Below, in pieces: positions 8,894 through 20,772 of a stretch of 64,000 nt of DNA. The position numbers and the translations under genes were made by a program. Within the stretch, counting starts at the first letter, position 1, and every line of letters starts with the position of its first letter. The notes beneath the pieces were generated by a model, which ran no database searches, was not told where the DNA came from, and worked only from the letters and a program-made list of their open reading frames with translations. Origin of the DNA: Mycolicibacterium sp. CH28 (GTDB taxonomy: Bacteria > Actinomycetota > Actinomycetes > Mycobacteriales > Mycobacteriaceae); contig NZ_SRLQ01000005.1 in NCBI RefSeq assembly GCF_004745805.1, positions 62,001 through 126,000 of the forward strand. Reading direction: 5' to 3'.

Positions 8894-9517
8894 GTGACGG
8901 CCATTCTGCACGTCTCGGCTAGCACGCGTGGCGAGCTGTCGGTCAGCAAACGTGTGTCGCAGACAATGCTCACGGCTCTGCGCGTATCGAATCCAGCTGC
9001 GCGCGTTGTCAATCGCGACATCGGTACGTCCCCGATCCCGCACCCCGACGCCAAGCTCGTCAGGGCCAGCCTGGCGCCGGCGGCTGAGCACGGACCAACG
9101 GCGTCCACCGCATTGACCGTGTCCGAAGAGCTCATTGGCGAACTGGAAGCCGCTGACCTACTCCTGATCTCGACGCCGATGCACAACTTCGCTGTGCCGT
9201 CGACGTTGAAAGCCTGGCTGGATCATGTGATGCGACCCGGTAGAACGTTCCGCTCGGGCCCGACCGGAAAGGTCGGGCTGCTGGCGGACCGCCCCGCGAT
9301 CGCCGTCGTGGCGTGCGGAGGCCGCTTCGGCCAGGACCCGGGCACGCAACGCGACTTCCTCAGCCCATACCTCCGATATGCCCTGCGCACCATCGGCATA
9401 ACGCGCCTGGAGATCCTTCGCCTGGAGGAACTCGCCCGGGGGCCGGAGAAGGTCGCGATCGCCCTGCAACAGGCCGACAGCTGGATCGCCGAACAGCTCG
9501 GCCGACTCACCTACTGA
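8894..9517 (+). CDS. azoR: FMN-dependent NADH-azoreductase (AzoR/AcpD family)
   Basis: This flavodoxin-fold quinone/azo reductase has 207 residues. Visible features are the FMN phosphate-binding start ILHVSASTRGELSVSK, the segment LISTPMHNFAVPSTLKAWLDHV, and the second FMN loop ACGGRFGQDPGTQRDF. It reduces azo compounds and quinones by two electrons using NAD(P)H. The GTG start lies 8 bp after the GNAT stop. With the AhpD-like protein and the MarR regulator it looks like a quinone/electrophile response operon. Confidence 0.9.
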   Translation: MTAILHVSASTRGELSVSKRVSQTMLTALRVSNPAARVVNRDIGTSPIPHPDAKLVRASLAPAAEHGPTASTALTVSEELIGELEAADLLLISTPMHNFAVPSTLKAWLDHVMRPGRTFRSGPTGKVGLLADRPAIAVVACGGRFGQDPGTQRDFLSPYLRYALRTIGITRLEILRLEELARGPEKVAIALQQADSWIAEQLGRLTY

Positions 9518-9562
9518 CCAGCCGCTGAACACCACCCGGCCTAGCGCGTAGCGTCGCAACTC

Positions 9563-10219
9563 ATGAACACTCTGCAGGATTCGAAGGTGGCTGCGGCCAT
9601 CGATCGCATGTACGCCGAGGCCAGCCAGCAGATGACACAGCTGCACGAGCGCGGAGCCGAACTGCGACGACTGGGCTCGGCGAGCGCCCAGGAACGCGCC
9701 GACGCGTTCAGCGACTTCTATCTGCCGGTCACGCCGGAATCCGGTCGGTTGCTGTACGCGCTCGTCCGGGCAGCTCGGCCGCAGATCGTGGTCGAGTTCG
9801 GGATGTCGTTGGGCCTCTCGGCAATTCATCTAGCCAGCGCGGTGCGCGATAACGGCGTCGGGCGGGTGGTGACCACCGAGTTGAGCGCGGCCAAAGTCGG
9901 CGCGGCGGCGGTGACCTTCGCCGAGGTCGGCCTGGACGACCTGATCACCGTCCTGGAGGGCGACGCACTACAGACCCTGGCCGACCTCGACGGGCCGGTG
10001 GACTTCGTGCTGCTCGACGGCTGGAAGGACCTCTATCTCCCGGTATTGCAGCTGCTCGAACCGCGGCTGAGCCCCGGGTCGCTCGTCGTCGCCGACAACA
10101 CCGGTATGCCCGACACGGCGTCTTATGTGGACTACGTCCGCGACCCGGCCAACGGTTATGTCAGCGTGAGCTTCCCGGTGCGCGGCTCCGACGCCATGGA
10201 GATCAGCTGCCGCGCCTGA
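9563..10219 (+). CDS. Class I SAM-dependent O-methyltransferase
   Basis: The product is 218 residues and resembles the catechol/caffeoyl-CoA O-methyltransferase group. Motif I is VVEFGMSLGLSAIHLA, the acidic loop is VTTELSAAKVGAAAV, and the metal-site region is VDFVLLDGWKDLYLPVL. The substrate is unknown. It starts with ATG 45 bp after the azoreductase and may or may not belong to that operon; it converges on pks16. Confidence 0.88.
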   Translation: MNTLQDSKVAAAIDRMYAEASQQMTQLHERGAELRRLGSASAQERADAFSDFYLPVTPESGRLLYALVRAARPQIVVEFGMSLGLSAIHLASAVRDNGVGRVVTTELSAAKVGAAAVTFAEVGLDDLITVLEGDALQTLADLDGPVDFVLLDGWKDLYLPVLQLLEPRLSPGSLVVADNTGMPDTASYVDYVRDPANGYVSVSFPVRGSDAMEISCRA

Positions 10220-10229
10220 CGGCGGCGGG

Positions 10230-11864
10230 TTAGGTGACGAGCGCTACCGAATTGGCCCGCCGCAGCTTGCCGGACGGCGTCTTCGGGATGGTGCCCGGCC
10301 CGAGCACCACGACGTTGCGCGGGCGCACGTCGACCTCCGCGACGACCTCGTGCGCCACCTCGTGCTCGATGCGTCGTACCGCGGCAGGGTCCTGCCAGGC
10401 GTTGGATTCCACCGCCACCGCGAAGGTCTCCCGAGAATGGCCGGCGTCGAGTCGCACCGCGACCGCGCAGCCGGGGCGCACACCCTCCACCCGGCCGGCG
10501 GCACGCTCGATGTCGGTGGGATAGATGTTGCGACCGGCCATGATGATGACGTCCTTGACCCGGCCGCACACGACGACGTGGCCGTTCTCGGTCAGGTAGC
10601 CCAGATCGCCGGTGTCCAGCCAGCCGTTCTCGTCCTGGCCCGGCACGAAGCCGCCCATGGTGATGTAGCCCGGCGTCAGCGACTCGCCACGCAACTCGAT
10701 GATGCCGACACCGCGCGCCGGCAGGACGTTGCCGTCCTCGTCGACGACGCGGGCCTCGATATCCTTGAGCAGCGGGCCCAGCGTGGCCAGCCGCCTGGTG
10801 TTGCCCTTGGCCGCCGGGACAGCGCGGCGCAACGCGGCGAGCAAGTCGGCGTCGACCTCGTCGACCACCAGTCCGGCGCCGCACTCGGAGAACGACACCG
10901 CCAGGGTGGTCTCCGCCATGCCGTAGGCCGGCAGGATGGCTTCCGGCTGGAGACCGAACGGCCGGCCCGCGTCCAGCAGGTCCTCGACGTCGGCGGGGTC
11001 GACCGGCTCCGCACCGGAGAGTGCAAAGCGCAGCGAGGACAGGTCGAACTCACCCGGCTTGGCCTGACGGCGCAGGCGCTTGGCGAACAGCGCGTAGGCG
11101 AAGTTGGGCGCCGCGGTCATGGTGCCCTTGTACTTGTCGATGAGCTTGGCCCACAGCAGGGTGTCGCGCAGGAAGTCCATCGGCGTGACCTTGACCAGTT
11201 CGGCACCGAAATACATCGGAATGGTGAGGAAGCCGACCATGCCCATGTCGTGGAAGCAGGGCAACCAGCTGACCATGACGTCGGTGTCGATGTCGTACTT
11301 GGCGCCGATGAACATCGCCTCGGCATTGGAGTGGATGTTGCGGTGGGTGATCACCACGGCCTTGGGCGAACCGGTGGAACCGGACGTCAACTGCATCAGA
11401 GCGACATCGTCTTCGGAGGTTTCGACCGGGTCGATGGGCTCGGCGGCCAGCAGCGCCTCGACGGTCAGCACCTTGACACCGCGTTCCTCAAGCACCGGCA
11501 CAGCGAGCAGGAACGGATCGGAGACGACGACGGCCTTGGCCTCGATCATGTCGATGACGTTGGCGGTGTCCTTGGCCCACTGTTCAAGGTCGGTGCGCGG
11601 GGTCGGCTGGTGCAGCATCGTCAGGCTGGCACCACGCATCCACAGCGCCTGGGCGGTCGGGGCGATCTCCACCGGAGCGCCGGCCAACACGCCAACTGCG
11701 TCACCGAGACCGATCCCGGCGGCGGCCAGGCCGCCGGCGATACGCCGGGCCCGCTCATGCACCTCTCGCCACGTGTGCCGCACCGGCTCGTAAGGCTCTC
11801 CGGTGACCATGCCTTTACTGCTGGTCATGGCGTTATGGAACATCTTGTCCGTGAAACGGCTCAC
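10230..11864 (-). CDS. pks16: Fatty-acyl-AMP ligase / acyl-CoA synthetase (Pks16)
   Basis: This 544-residue ANL-superfamily adenylating enzyme is named Pks16 in M. tuberculosis (Rv1013) but contains no polyketide synthase domains. Motifs: P-loop [31 protein letters not shown], the ATP/ribose-binding [10 protein letters not shown], the hinge [13 protein letters not shown], and the catalytic lysine segment [10 protein letters not shown] at the C-terminus. It activates fatty acids; the partner carrier is not encoded nearby. The GTG at 11864 (start of SRFTDKMF) matches the Pks16 N-terminus; longer in-frame extensions look non-coding. Confidence 0.93.
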   Translation of the reverse strand: MSRFTDKMFHNAMTSSKGMVTGEPYEPVRHTWREVHERARRIAGGLAAAGIGLGDAVGVLAGAPVEIAPTAQALWMRGASLTMLHQPTPRTDLEQWAKDTANVIDMIEAKAVVVSDPFLLAVPVLEERGVKVLTVEALLAAEPIDPVETSEDDVALMQLTSGSTGSPKAVVITHRNIHSNAEAMFIGAKYDIDTDVMVSWLPCFHDMGMVGFLTIPMYFGAELVKVTPMDFLRDTLLWAKLIDKYKGTMTAAPNFAYALFAKRLRRQAKPGEFDLSSLRFALSGAEPVDPADVEDLLDAGRPFGLQPEAILPAYGMAETTLAVSFSECGAGLVVDEVDADLLAALRRAVPAAKGNTRRLATLGPLLKDIEARVVDEDGNVLPARGVGIIELRGESLTPGYITMGGFVPGQDENGWLDTGDLGYLTENGHVVVCGRVKDVIIMAGRNIYPTDIERAAGRVEGVRPGCAVAVRLDAGHSRETFAVAVESNAWQDPAAVRRIEHEVAHEVVAEVDVRPRNVVVLGPGTIPKTPSGKLRRANSVALVT

Positions 11865-12228
11865 GACGACCTCCTCGGCATCCGGAGCTGGCTGATCCGC
11901 GCCGTCGGGCACCGGAGCTGGCTGCTCAGCGACATCGGACTGGGCGCAAACGCCCGGGATTTCATGCTCCACCTGCCTGAACGCCCCGCATAGGAGGCAC
12001 GCCAGTACGACTGGGGAGCGGTTCGATCTCGAAACGGTGATGCCTTGGCGACATGGCCCGGCACCGCTAGGCCACCGCCCGCCCGAGACCGGGTGGGCGA
12101 TACGCACGTGTGCAGTGCCTGGCCGTTAGTCATCACCGACGCTCATCTTAAACTTCCCTTAAGTTACCGCCAAGTTTTCTTGGGTATTGAGAAGCGCGTC
12201 ACACCTGGGAGCGGGCAGCCGCAGGGCC
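11865..12228. other. Intergenic region upstream of pks16
   Basis: This 364-bp gap separates ispE from pks16, both on the minus strand, and should contain the pks16 promoter. An AT-richer patch at about 12146-12175 holds the imperfect dyad AACTTAAGGGAAGTTTAAG (minus strand). No reading frame here has convincing coding character. M. tuberculosis carries the small unknown gene Rv1012 in this position; I see no clear equivalent. Confidence 0.5.
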
Positions 12229-13173
12229 TCAGGACGTCACGATGCGGGCGCCGTGGACCGGGCCGCAGGCCACCCGCACCGTCCGGCAGACGTCCGCCCC
12301 GGCGAGTTCAGTGCCGACATCCAGTGCTGCGGCCGCTGATTCGCACAGAAATGCGCACGTCGGGCCCGAGCCGGACACGATGCCGGCCAACGCGCCCGCC
12401 TCGGTTCCGGCACGCAGGGTCCGGCGCAGATCCGGGTGCAGACTCAGTGCGGCCGGCTGCAAGTCGTTGCCCAGCACGGCGGCCAACTCACGTGGGTTGC
12501 CGCCGGCCAGCGCGGCCAGCAGAGGTTCGGGGTCACTGAGCCGTGCCGGGTCACCGGTTTCGCGCAGCCGGTCGATCTCGCGGTAGACCTCCGCCGTCGA
12601 CAGCCCACCCCTGCCGAACGCCAACACCCAGTGAAATGTGCTGCGCGCCAGCACTGTTGCCAACTCTTCACCGCGGCCGGTACCCAGCGCGGTTCCGCCG
12701 TGCAACGCGAAGGGCACGTCGCTGCCGAGTTCCGCGGCCAGCGCGTGCAGGTCCCGGCGAGGCAACCCCAGCTCCCACAGGTTATTCATGGCGACCAGCA
12801 CCGCCGCCGCGTCGGCGCTGCCGCCGGCCATACCACCGGCCACCGGGATCGACTTGTCGATCGTGATCTCCACGTCGGGCGCGCGCCCGACATGTTCGGC
12901 CATCAACTCGGCGGCCTGCCATGCGATGTTGCGGGAATCGGCGGGCAGCTCATCGGCGCCCTCCCCCACGGCTCGCAGCGACAACACGTCCGCATTGCGG
13001 ACGGTGACCTCGTCGACCAGCGACACGGCATGGAAGACGGTGGCGAGTTCGTGGTAGCCGTCATCGCGACGGTCACCGACACCCAGATACAGGTTCACTT
13101 TGCCGGGCACACGTACCGTCACCGACCCGGTCGCAACCCATTCGGGGGCAACGGAGCCGTTGGACGAGGACAC
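12229..13173 (-). CDS. ispE: 4-diphosphocytidyl-2-C-methyl-D-erythritol kinase
   Basis: The product is 314 residues, a GHMP-family kinase of the non-mevalonate isoprenoid pathway that phosphorylates CDP-methylerythritol. Key motifs are [22 protein letters not shown], the ATP-binding [15 protein letters not shown] and [10 protein letters not shown] near the C-terminus. It starts with GTG. In M. tuberculosis it follows ksgA in the rpfB-ksgA-ispE operon; here a kinase gene on the opposite strand separates the two, so ispE must have its own promoter in the 68-bp divergent gap. Confidence 0.96.
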   Translation of the reverse strand: MSSSNGSVAPEWVATGSVTVRVPGKVNLYLGVGDRRDDGYHELATVFHAVSLVDEVTVRNADVLSLRAVGEGADELPADSRNIAWQAAELMAEHVGRAPDVEITIDKSIPVAGGMAGGSADAAAVLVAMNNLWELGLPRRDLHALAAELGSDVPFALHGGTALGTGRGEELATVLARSTFHWVLAFGRGGLSTAEVYREIDRLRETGDPARLSDPEPLLAALAGGNPRELAAVLGNDLQPAALSLHPDLRRTLRAGTEAGALAGIVSGSGPTCAFLCESAAAALDVGTELAGADVCRTVRVACGPVHGARIVTS

Positions 13174-13241
13174 CGCACGAGACTAGCGCGCCGCGGCCGA
13201 TTCTCTCCTCTACCGCCGACCAGTGAATCTAGGGTCAAAGC

Positions 13242-14038
13242 ATGGCGCACCCCGGACGACTGTTCGCGGGCCACCTCGTCGAAACGCTGCTGGGGCACGG
13301 CGGTGGGGCTGCGGTGTATCGCGCCCGCCGAGCCGACGGGTCGGTGATCGCCTTGAAGGTGCTCGACGCCGAGCACCGGGAGGACATCAGCGTCGGCCGA
13401 CTGGCCAGGGAATACCGCATCACCAGCGGCCTGCGGCACCAACACATCGTGCAGGTCCACGACCTCGGCCCGTACTGGATGACCATGCAGTACGTCGACG
13501 GCGGCGATGCGACCGCCCTGCAGTCACTGGACACCAAGCTCGAGTCGCTCGGCCAGATCGCCGACGCCCTCGACCACGCCCACCGCGGCGGCGTCGTGCA
13601 CACCGACGTCAAGCCGGCGAACATCCTCGTCCACCGCGACTTTTCCCGGGACGGCGCGGTGCTGATCGACTTCGGAGTGGCGCATGTGCTGGCCGAGGAC
13701 GTCTGGCACCGGCCCGCCGAGGTGGTGGCGTCGCTGCCCTACGCCGCTCCCGAGCTCCTGCAGGGTCGCCTCCCCCAGGCGGCGACCGACGAGTACGCGC
13801 TGGCCTGCACAGCCCTGGAACTGCTCACCGGCTTCCCGCCGTTCACGGCGCAGAATCGAATGGCACTCGTGGATGCGCACCTGCACCTGCCGCCTCCCGA
13901 GACGTCGCGGGAGGTGCGGTGGCTGTCGAGATCGTTCGACCTGGTCCTGGCCCGAGCGATCGCCAAGGATCCGGACCGCAGGTATCCGTCATGCACCGAA
14001 CTGGTGCACCACATCGCTGAGACGGTGCGCCGAAGCGC

Positions 14039-14051
<13 letters not shown>
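13242..14051 (+). CDS. Soluble serine/threonine protein kinase
   Basis: The product is 269 residues, essentially a lone Hanks-type kinase domain. Glycine loop [17 protein letters not shown]-type lysine in VIALKVL, alpha-C glutamate in LAREYR, catalytic loop [10 protein letters not shown] (HxD with T instead of R), DFG in IDFGVAHV, and an APE equivalent in AAPELLQG. There is no transmembrane helix or sensor domain, unlike PknA/B/D, so it is probably cytosolic. HTD lacks the RD arginine, suggesting it does not need activation-loop phosphorylation. It sits between ispE and ksgA on the opposite strand, and its 3' end overlaps the 3' end of ksgA by 13 bp. Confidence 0.93.
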
Positions 14052-16137
<2,086 letters not shown>

Positions 16138-16201
16138 TCACAAGACGGTAACGAACCGGCCTAGAAAGGGGCAACCCGGGGCAGCAGCTCTCAACAGACC
16201 C

Positions 16202-17029
16202 TTAGAGACCGTAGACCCGCCGGGCGGTGGCGCAGGACTGCTCGGCCACCAGCTGCGCCGGCCGGTCGACCACGTCGGCCAGCGCTCGCACCGTATAGGG
16301 CAGGCAGTAGGGCTCGTTGGGCGCCCCGCGGTAGGGATGCGGAGTCAGGAAGGGCGCGTCGGTCTCCACAAGCAGCTGCTCGGGCGGGATCAGGGCCGCC
16401 GCCGCCCGCAGGTCATGGGCGTTCTTGAAGCTCACCGTGCCCGACAGGCTCAGCACCCAGCCAGCCTCGATGCAGACACGTGCCATCTCCGGCCCCGAGG
16501 AGAAGCAGTGGAAGATGACCCGCTCCGGGGCGCCCTCGGCGCGCAGCACGTCGAGCACCTCGGCGTCGGCGTCCCGGTTGTGAATCATCAGCGGTTTGCC
16601 GGTCCGCTTGGCCAGATCGATGTGCCAGGCGAAGGACTCCCGTTGAGCCGAAGGCTCGGCGCAGCCCTCGAGCTTGCCCGGCCAGAACAGGTCCATGCCG
16701 GTTTCCCCGATGGCGACCACCCGCGGCCGAGCGGCCAGCTGCTCGAGCTCCGCACGCGCAGCCTCGGTCAGGGCGTCGGCCCGGGTCGGGTGCAGCGCCA
16801 CCGCCGCATAGACCCGGGAGTCCCAGCCGGCGGCTTCGGCCGCCCAGCGGGCAGCGTCGAGGTCGTCGGCGATCGTGACGGCGGCAACCACCCCGACCGC
16901 TTCGGCGCGGTCGAGAACGGCCCGGACGCCGTCGGCGTCGCGGGCCCCGCACGCATCGAGGTGGGTGTGCGCATCGATCAACGGCGTCAACGGCTCTGGC
17001 GGAGGCGGTGCCGGACGCTGTGAACCCAC
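16202..17029 (-). CDS. tatD: TatD-family metal-dependent hydrolase / deoxyribonuclease
   Basis: The product is 275 residues of the amidohydrolase TIM-barrel fold. Metal ligands are visible in [32 protein letters not shown] and [16 protein letters not shown]. The family is associated with DNA repair and 3'-5' exonuclease activity. The position between metG (divergent) and rpfB (downstream, same strand) matches Rv1008. The N-terminal Pro-rich stretch is short, so the exact start (GTG 17029) is tentative. Confidence 0.93.
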   Translation of the reverse strand: MGSQRPAPPPPEPLTPLIDAHTHLDACGARDADGVRAVLDRAEAVGVVAAVTIADDLDAARWAAEAAGWDSRVYAAVALHPTRADALTEAARAELEQLAARPRVVAIGETGMDLFWPGKLEGCAEPSAQRESFAWHIDLAKRTGKPLMIHNRDADAEVLDVLRAEGAPERVIFHCFSSGPEMARVCIEAGWVLSLSGTVSFKNAHDLRAAAALIPPEQLLVETDAPFLTPHPYRGAPNEPYCLPYTVRALADVVDRPAQLVAEQSCATARRVYGL

Positions 17030-17055
17030 CGCAACACAATAAGGTGAGAGCTGAA

Positions 17056-18609
17056 ATGAGCCAGAAGACCCCGTTCTACGTCACCACTGCGATCGCCTAC
17101 CCCAACGGTGCTCCCCACATCGGGCACGCCTACGAATACATCGCCACCGACGCGGTCGCCCGGTTCAAGCGACTCGACGGTTTCGACGTGCGCTATCTGA
17201 CCGGCACCGACGAGCACGGGCTGAAGATGGCACAGACAGCGGCCAACGAAGGCATCCCGACCGCCGAGCTGGCACGGCGTAACTCCGATGCATTCCAGGC
17301 CATGCAGGTGCGGCTCGGCGCCTCGTTCGACCGGTTCATCCGGACCACCGACGCCGATCACATCGAGGCGTCGATCGAAATCTGGAAGCGGATGAACGCC
17401 GCCGGAGACATCTACCTCGACTCCTACTCGGGGTGGTACTCGGTGCGCGACGAACGCTTCTTCACCGAGGACGAGACCGAGGTCCGCGAGGACGGCACAC
17501 GCTACGCGGTCGAGACCGGGACCCCGGTCACCTGGACCGAGGAGCAGACCTACTTCTTCCGACTGTCCGCCTACGCCGACAAGCTGCTGGCGCACTATGC
17601 GGCCCATCCGGAGTTCATCGGACCCGACGTGCGGCGCAACGAGGTCGTCAGCTTCGTCTCCGGTGGGCTGCGCGACCTGTCGATCTCGCGCACCACCTTC
17701 GACTGGGGCGTTCCGGTGCCCGAGCATCCCGATCACGTCATGTACGTCTGGGTCGACGCACTGACCAACTACCTGACCGGCGCCGGTTTCCCCGACACCG
17801 ACTCGGAGACCTTCCGCAAGTACTGGCCCGCCGACCTGCACATGATCGGCAAGGACATCATCAGGTTCCACACCGTGTACTGGCCGGCGTTCCTGATGTC
17901 GGCAGGGATCGAACTCCCCCGCCGCGTCTTCGTGCACGGCTTCCTGCTCAACAGCGGCGAGAAGATGAGCAAGTCGGTGGGCAACGTAGTGGATCCGATC
18001 GCCCTGATCGACGCCTTCGGGCTGGATCAGGTCCGCTACTTCCTGCTGCGCGAGGTGCCGTTCGGTCAGGACGGCAGCTACAACGAGGACGCGATCATCG
18101 GCCGGATCAACGCCGATCTGGCCAACGAGTTCGGCAACCTGGCGCAGCGCTCACTGTCGATGGTGAACAAGAACCTCGGCGGTGTGGTGCCCGAGCCCGG
18201 TGCGTTCAGCGTCGAGGACGGCGAACTGCTGGCGCTGGCCGATGCGCTGCTGACCAAGGTGCGGGCGCACTTCGAGGTGCCCGCCATGCACCTCGGGCTG
18301 GAGGCCATCTGGCAGATGCTCGGCGCGGCCAACCGCTACTTCTCCGCCCAGGAGCCCTGGGTGCTGCGCAAGTCCGAGTCCGACCATGACCAGGACCGCT
18401 TCCGCACCGTGCTGTACGTGACGCTGGAAGTCGTACGGATCGCGGCGCTGCTGGTACAGCCGGTGATGCCGTCGTCGGCCGGCACGCTGCTCGACCTGCT
18501 GGGCCAGCCCGCCTCCGAGCGCGACTTCAGCGCCGTCGGAGTCCGCATCGCGCCGGGCACAGAACTGCCCGCGCCCACCGGGGTGTTCCCGCGCTATCAG
18601 ATCGAGTGA
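17056..18609 (+). CDS. metG: Methionyl-tRNA synthetase
   Basis: This class Ia synthetase of 517 residues charges tRNA-Met and initiator tRNA. The HIGH-type motif is PHIGHAYEY, and the KMSKS loop is [11 protein letters not shown]. The anticodon-binding helical domain follows from about residue 370. ATG 17056 ([11 protein letters not shown]) is the usual N-terminus; the in-frame extension upstream overlaps the tatD start region. It is divergent from tatD. Confidence 0.97.
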   Translation: MSQKTPFYVTTAIAYPNGAPHIGHAYEYIATDAVARFKRLDGFDVRYLTGTDEHGLKMAQTAANEGIPTAELARRNSDAFQAMQVRLGASFDRFIRTTDADHIEASIEIWKRMNAAGDIYLDSYSGWYSVRDERFFTEDETEVREDGTRYAVETGTPVTWTEEQTYFFRLSAYADKLLAHYAAHPEFIGPDVRRNEVVSFVSGGLRDLSISRTTFDWGVPVPEHPDHVMYVWVDALTNYLTGAGFPDTDSETFRKYWPADLHMIGKDIIRFHTVYWPAFLMSAGIELPRRVFVHGFLLNSGEKMSKSVGNVVDPIALIDAFGLDQVRYFLLREVPFGQDGSYNEDAIIGRINADLANEFGNLAQRSLSMVNKNLGGVVPEPGAFSVEDGELLALADALLTKVRAHFEVPAMHLGLEAIWQMLGAANRYFSAQEPWVLRKSESDHDQDRFRTVLYVTLEVVRIAALLVQPVMPSSAGTLLDLLGQPASERDFSAVGVRIAPGTELPAPTGVFPRYQIE

Positions 18610-18623
18610 TCTGCATCACGTAA

Positions 18624-18650
18624 CGTCACACTCATAGCGCCCGTGGTGTC
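18624..18650 (+). promoter_or_regulatory. Candidate ECF41-type promoter upstream of oxidoreductase-sigma operon
   Basis: CGTCACA at 18624-18630 and TGTC at 18647-18650 are separated by exactly 16 bases. The reported ECF41 promoter consensus is TGTCACA-N16-CGTC, so each element differs by one base. Its position 41 bases upstream of the oxidoreductase start suggests autoregulation by the downstream sigma factor. Confidence 0.6.
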
Positions 18651-18690
18651 TCGAGGTCGGCAGGCTCAACGACCTCGAAGGAGATATGTG

Positions 18691-19857
18691 ATGACCAGAA
18701 CCCGAGTTGCGGTGATCGGTGGTGGATACGCCGGAGTGATCGCGGCCAATCATCTGCGGCTGCGCCCCGATGTCGACATCACCCTGGTCAACCCCCGCCC
18801 CGAGTTCGTCGAACGGATCCGCCTGCACCAACTGGTCACCGGATCCGACGACGCCACCGTGGCCTATGCCGACATCCTCGGCGACGGCATCGCGCTGGTG
18901 GTCGACGCCGCCACCCGCATCGACACCGAGATGCGGCAGGTGGAGCTGTTCAGCGGCGAGCCGCTGCCCTACGACTACCTCATCTACGCAGTCGGCAGTG
19001 TCTCGGCCCAGCCGGCCGTCCCCGGCGCCGACGAATTCGCTTATCCCATCGCCGATCTCGAGGAAGCACAGCGGTTGACCGCGAAGCTGGCCGACCTGCA
19101 TTACGGTGCACCGGTGTGCGTGGTCGGTGCCGGCCTGACCGGTATCGAGACCGCCGCCGAACTAGCCGAGCAGGGCCGGACGGTCACCCTGGCGTGCGGC
19201 CCCGTCCTCGCGCCCTGCCTGAGCACGCCCGGCCGCAGGTCGGTGGCCAAGCGGATGCGCAAGCTCGGGGTCCAGATCGTCGACGGGCCGCAGGCCATGG
19301 TGACCGAGGTGTCCGCCGATACGGTGACGCTGGGCGACGGACGGCAACTGCCGAGCACGGTGACGATCTGGACGGCCGGGTTCGGCGTGCCCGACCTGGC
19401 GACCCGGTCCGGGCTGCGCACCGATGCCGTCGGCCGGCTGCTCACCGACGAGACCCTGACCAGTGTCGACGACGTCCGGATCGTGGCGGCCGGGGACGCC
19501 GCGGCGCCCTCGGGCGAGCCGCTGCGGATGAGCTGCCAGGCCGCGATGCCGCTGGGTGCGCAGGCCGCCAACACCGTGCTGGCCCGTATCGCCGGGGAGC
19601 AGCCCGCGGTGATCAGCCAGGCGTTCGTCGGGCAGTCCATCAGTCTGGGCCGGGCCGGAGCCACGGTGCAGCTGGCCCGCACCAACGATGTCCCGCTGCC
19701 GCTGTACATCGGCGGGCGCACCGCGGCGATCATCAAGGAGGCGGTCTGCAAGGGCACGGTCAGCTTCCTGCGCCGCGAGGCCCGCAAGCCCGGGTCCTAC
19801 TTCTGGATCAAGGGCGGCGGCAATCGGCCGGCACCGCAGGTGGTGCGGACGCCGTGA
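18691..19857 (+). CDS. NAD(P)/FAD-dependent oxidoreductase (NDH-2-like fold)
   Basis: The product is 388 residues with two dinucleotide-binding folds: FAD motif VAVIGGGYAGVIAANHL at the N-terminus and NAD(P)H motif VCVVGAGLTGIETAAELA near residue 147, plus a second FAD contact RIVAAGDAAAP. Membrane association like NDH-2 is possible, but I see no obvious amphipathic C-terminal helix. ATG 18691 lies seven bases after GGAG; a GTG three bases upstream is possible. Its stop overlaps the GTG of the ECF sigma gene. ECF41 factors are typically encoded beside such oxidoreductases, so it is probably the regulated target. Confidence 0.9.
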   Translation: MTRTRVAVIGGGYAGVIAANHLRLRPDVDITLVNPRPEFVERIRLHQLVTGSDDATVAYADILGDGIALVVDAATRIDTEMRQVELFSGEPLPYDYLIYAVGSVSAQPAVPGADEFAYPIADLEEAQRLTAKLADLHYGAPVCVVGAGLTGIETAAELAEQGRTVTLACGPVLAPCLSTPGRRSVAKRMRKLGVQIVDGPQAMVTEVSADTVTLGDGRQLPSTVTIWTAGFGVPDLATRSGLRTDAVGRLLTDETLTSVDDVRIVAAGDAAAPSGEPLRMSCQAAMPLGAQAANTVLARIAGEQPAVISQAFVGQSISLGRAGATVQLARTNDVPLPLYIGGRTAAIIKEAVCKGTVSFLRREARKPGSYFWIKGGGNRPAPQVVRTP

Positions 19858-20747
19858 CCGCGACCGACGAACACGCCGACCGGTTCACCCTGCTTCGGCC
19901 GCTGCTGTTCACCATCGCCTACGAGATCCTCGGCTCGGCGACCGAAGCCGACGACGTGCTGCAGGACAGCTACCTGCGCTGGGCGTCGGTGGAGCTGGCC
20001 GAGGTGCGCGACACCAAGGCCTACCTGGCCCAGCTGATCACCCGGCAGGCGCTCAACACGCTGCGGACGCAGGCGCGCCGCCGAGAGGATTACGTGGGGC
20101 CGTGGTTGCCCGAACCGCTGCTGCTCGACGCTCACGACGCCGCCGCCGACGTGATGCTGGCCGAATCGGTGTCGATGGCCATGCTCGTGGTGTTGGAGAC
20201 GCTGACCCCCGACGAACGCGCGGTCTTCGTACTGCGCGAGGTGTTCGGCTTCGGGCATGACGAAATCGCAACCGCCATCGGCAAATCCGCGATGGCAGTG
20301 CGCCAGATGGCACACCGGGCCCGCGAGCACGTGCACTCCCGGCGGCGGCGGTTCGAGCCCGTCGACCCCCAGCGCTCCGAGCAGATCACCGCGCAGTTCC
20401 TGGTCGCGGCGGCCACCGGGGACATCGAGGGACTGCTGGCGATGCTGGCCCCTGATGTGGTGTTCACCTCCGACAGCGACGGCAAGGTCAGCGCGGCGCG
20501 GCGACCGGTCACCGGCGCCGAGAAGGTGGCCCGGTTGCTGATCGGCCTGATGAGTCGGGCCGGCTCGGAATACCGGGTCCAGATCTCGGCCTACAACGGC
20601 GCACCGGCGGCGATCGTGTACCGCGACGAGCAGCCGGACAGCGTGTTCCTGATCGAGCTCAGCGATGGCAAGATCACCAACTTCTACGCGATGCGCAACC
20701 CCGACAAGCTCGCCACCGTCACCGTGCGCAGGGAGATCAGCCGCTAG
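19854..20747 (+). CDS. ECF41-group RNA polymerase sigma factor (SigJ-like) with SnoaL-like C-terminal domain
   Basis: The product is 297 residues. Sigma region 2 (about residues 8-75, containing SATEADDVLQDSYLRW) and region 4 (about 110-165, LTPDERAVFVLREVFGFGHDEIA) are followed by a SnoaL/NTF2-like domain of about 110 residues. ECF41 hallmarks are present: the linker WLPEPL and the C-terminal MRNPDKL. In this group the C-terminal extension replaces a separate anti-sigma factor. It overlaps the upstream oxidoreductase by four bases (GTGA). SigJ of M. tuberculosis belongs to the same group. Confidence 0.92.
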   Translation: MTATDEHADRFTLLRPLLFTIAYEILGSATEADDVLQDSYLRWASVELAEVRDTKAYLAQLITRQALNTLRTQARRREDYVGPWLPEPLLLDAHDAAADVMLAESVSMAMLVVLETLTPDERAVFVLREVFGFGHDEIATAIGKSAMAVRQMAHRAREHVHSRRRRFEPVDPQRSEQITAQFLVAAATGDIEGLLAMLAPDVVFTSDSDGKVSAARRPVTGAEKVARLLIGLMSRAGSEYRVQISAYNGAPAAIVYRDEQPDSVFLIELSDGKITNFYAMRNPDKLATVTVRREISR

Positions 20748-20772
20748 CCGGGGCATCTGTCAGGCTAGGGCG

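Noticed and set aside
10230..11864. Polyketide synthase function implied by the name Pks16
   Set aside because: Only an adenylating ANL domain is present; no KS, AT or ACP motifs.
10350..11993. 547-codon plus-strand frame opposite pks16
   Set aside because: It is the GC-rich mirror of a well-supported gene, has no recognisable motif, and is low in hydrophobic core patterns.
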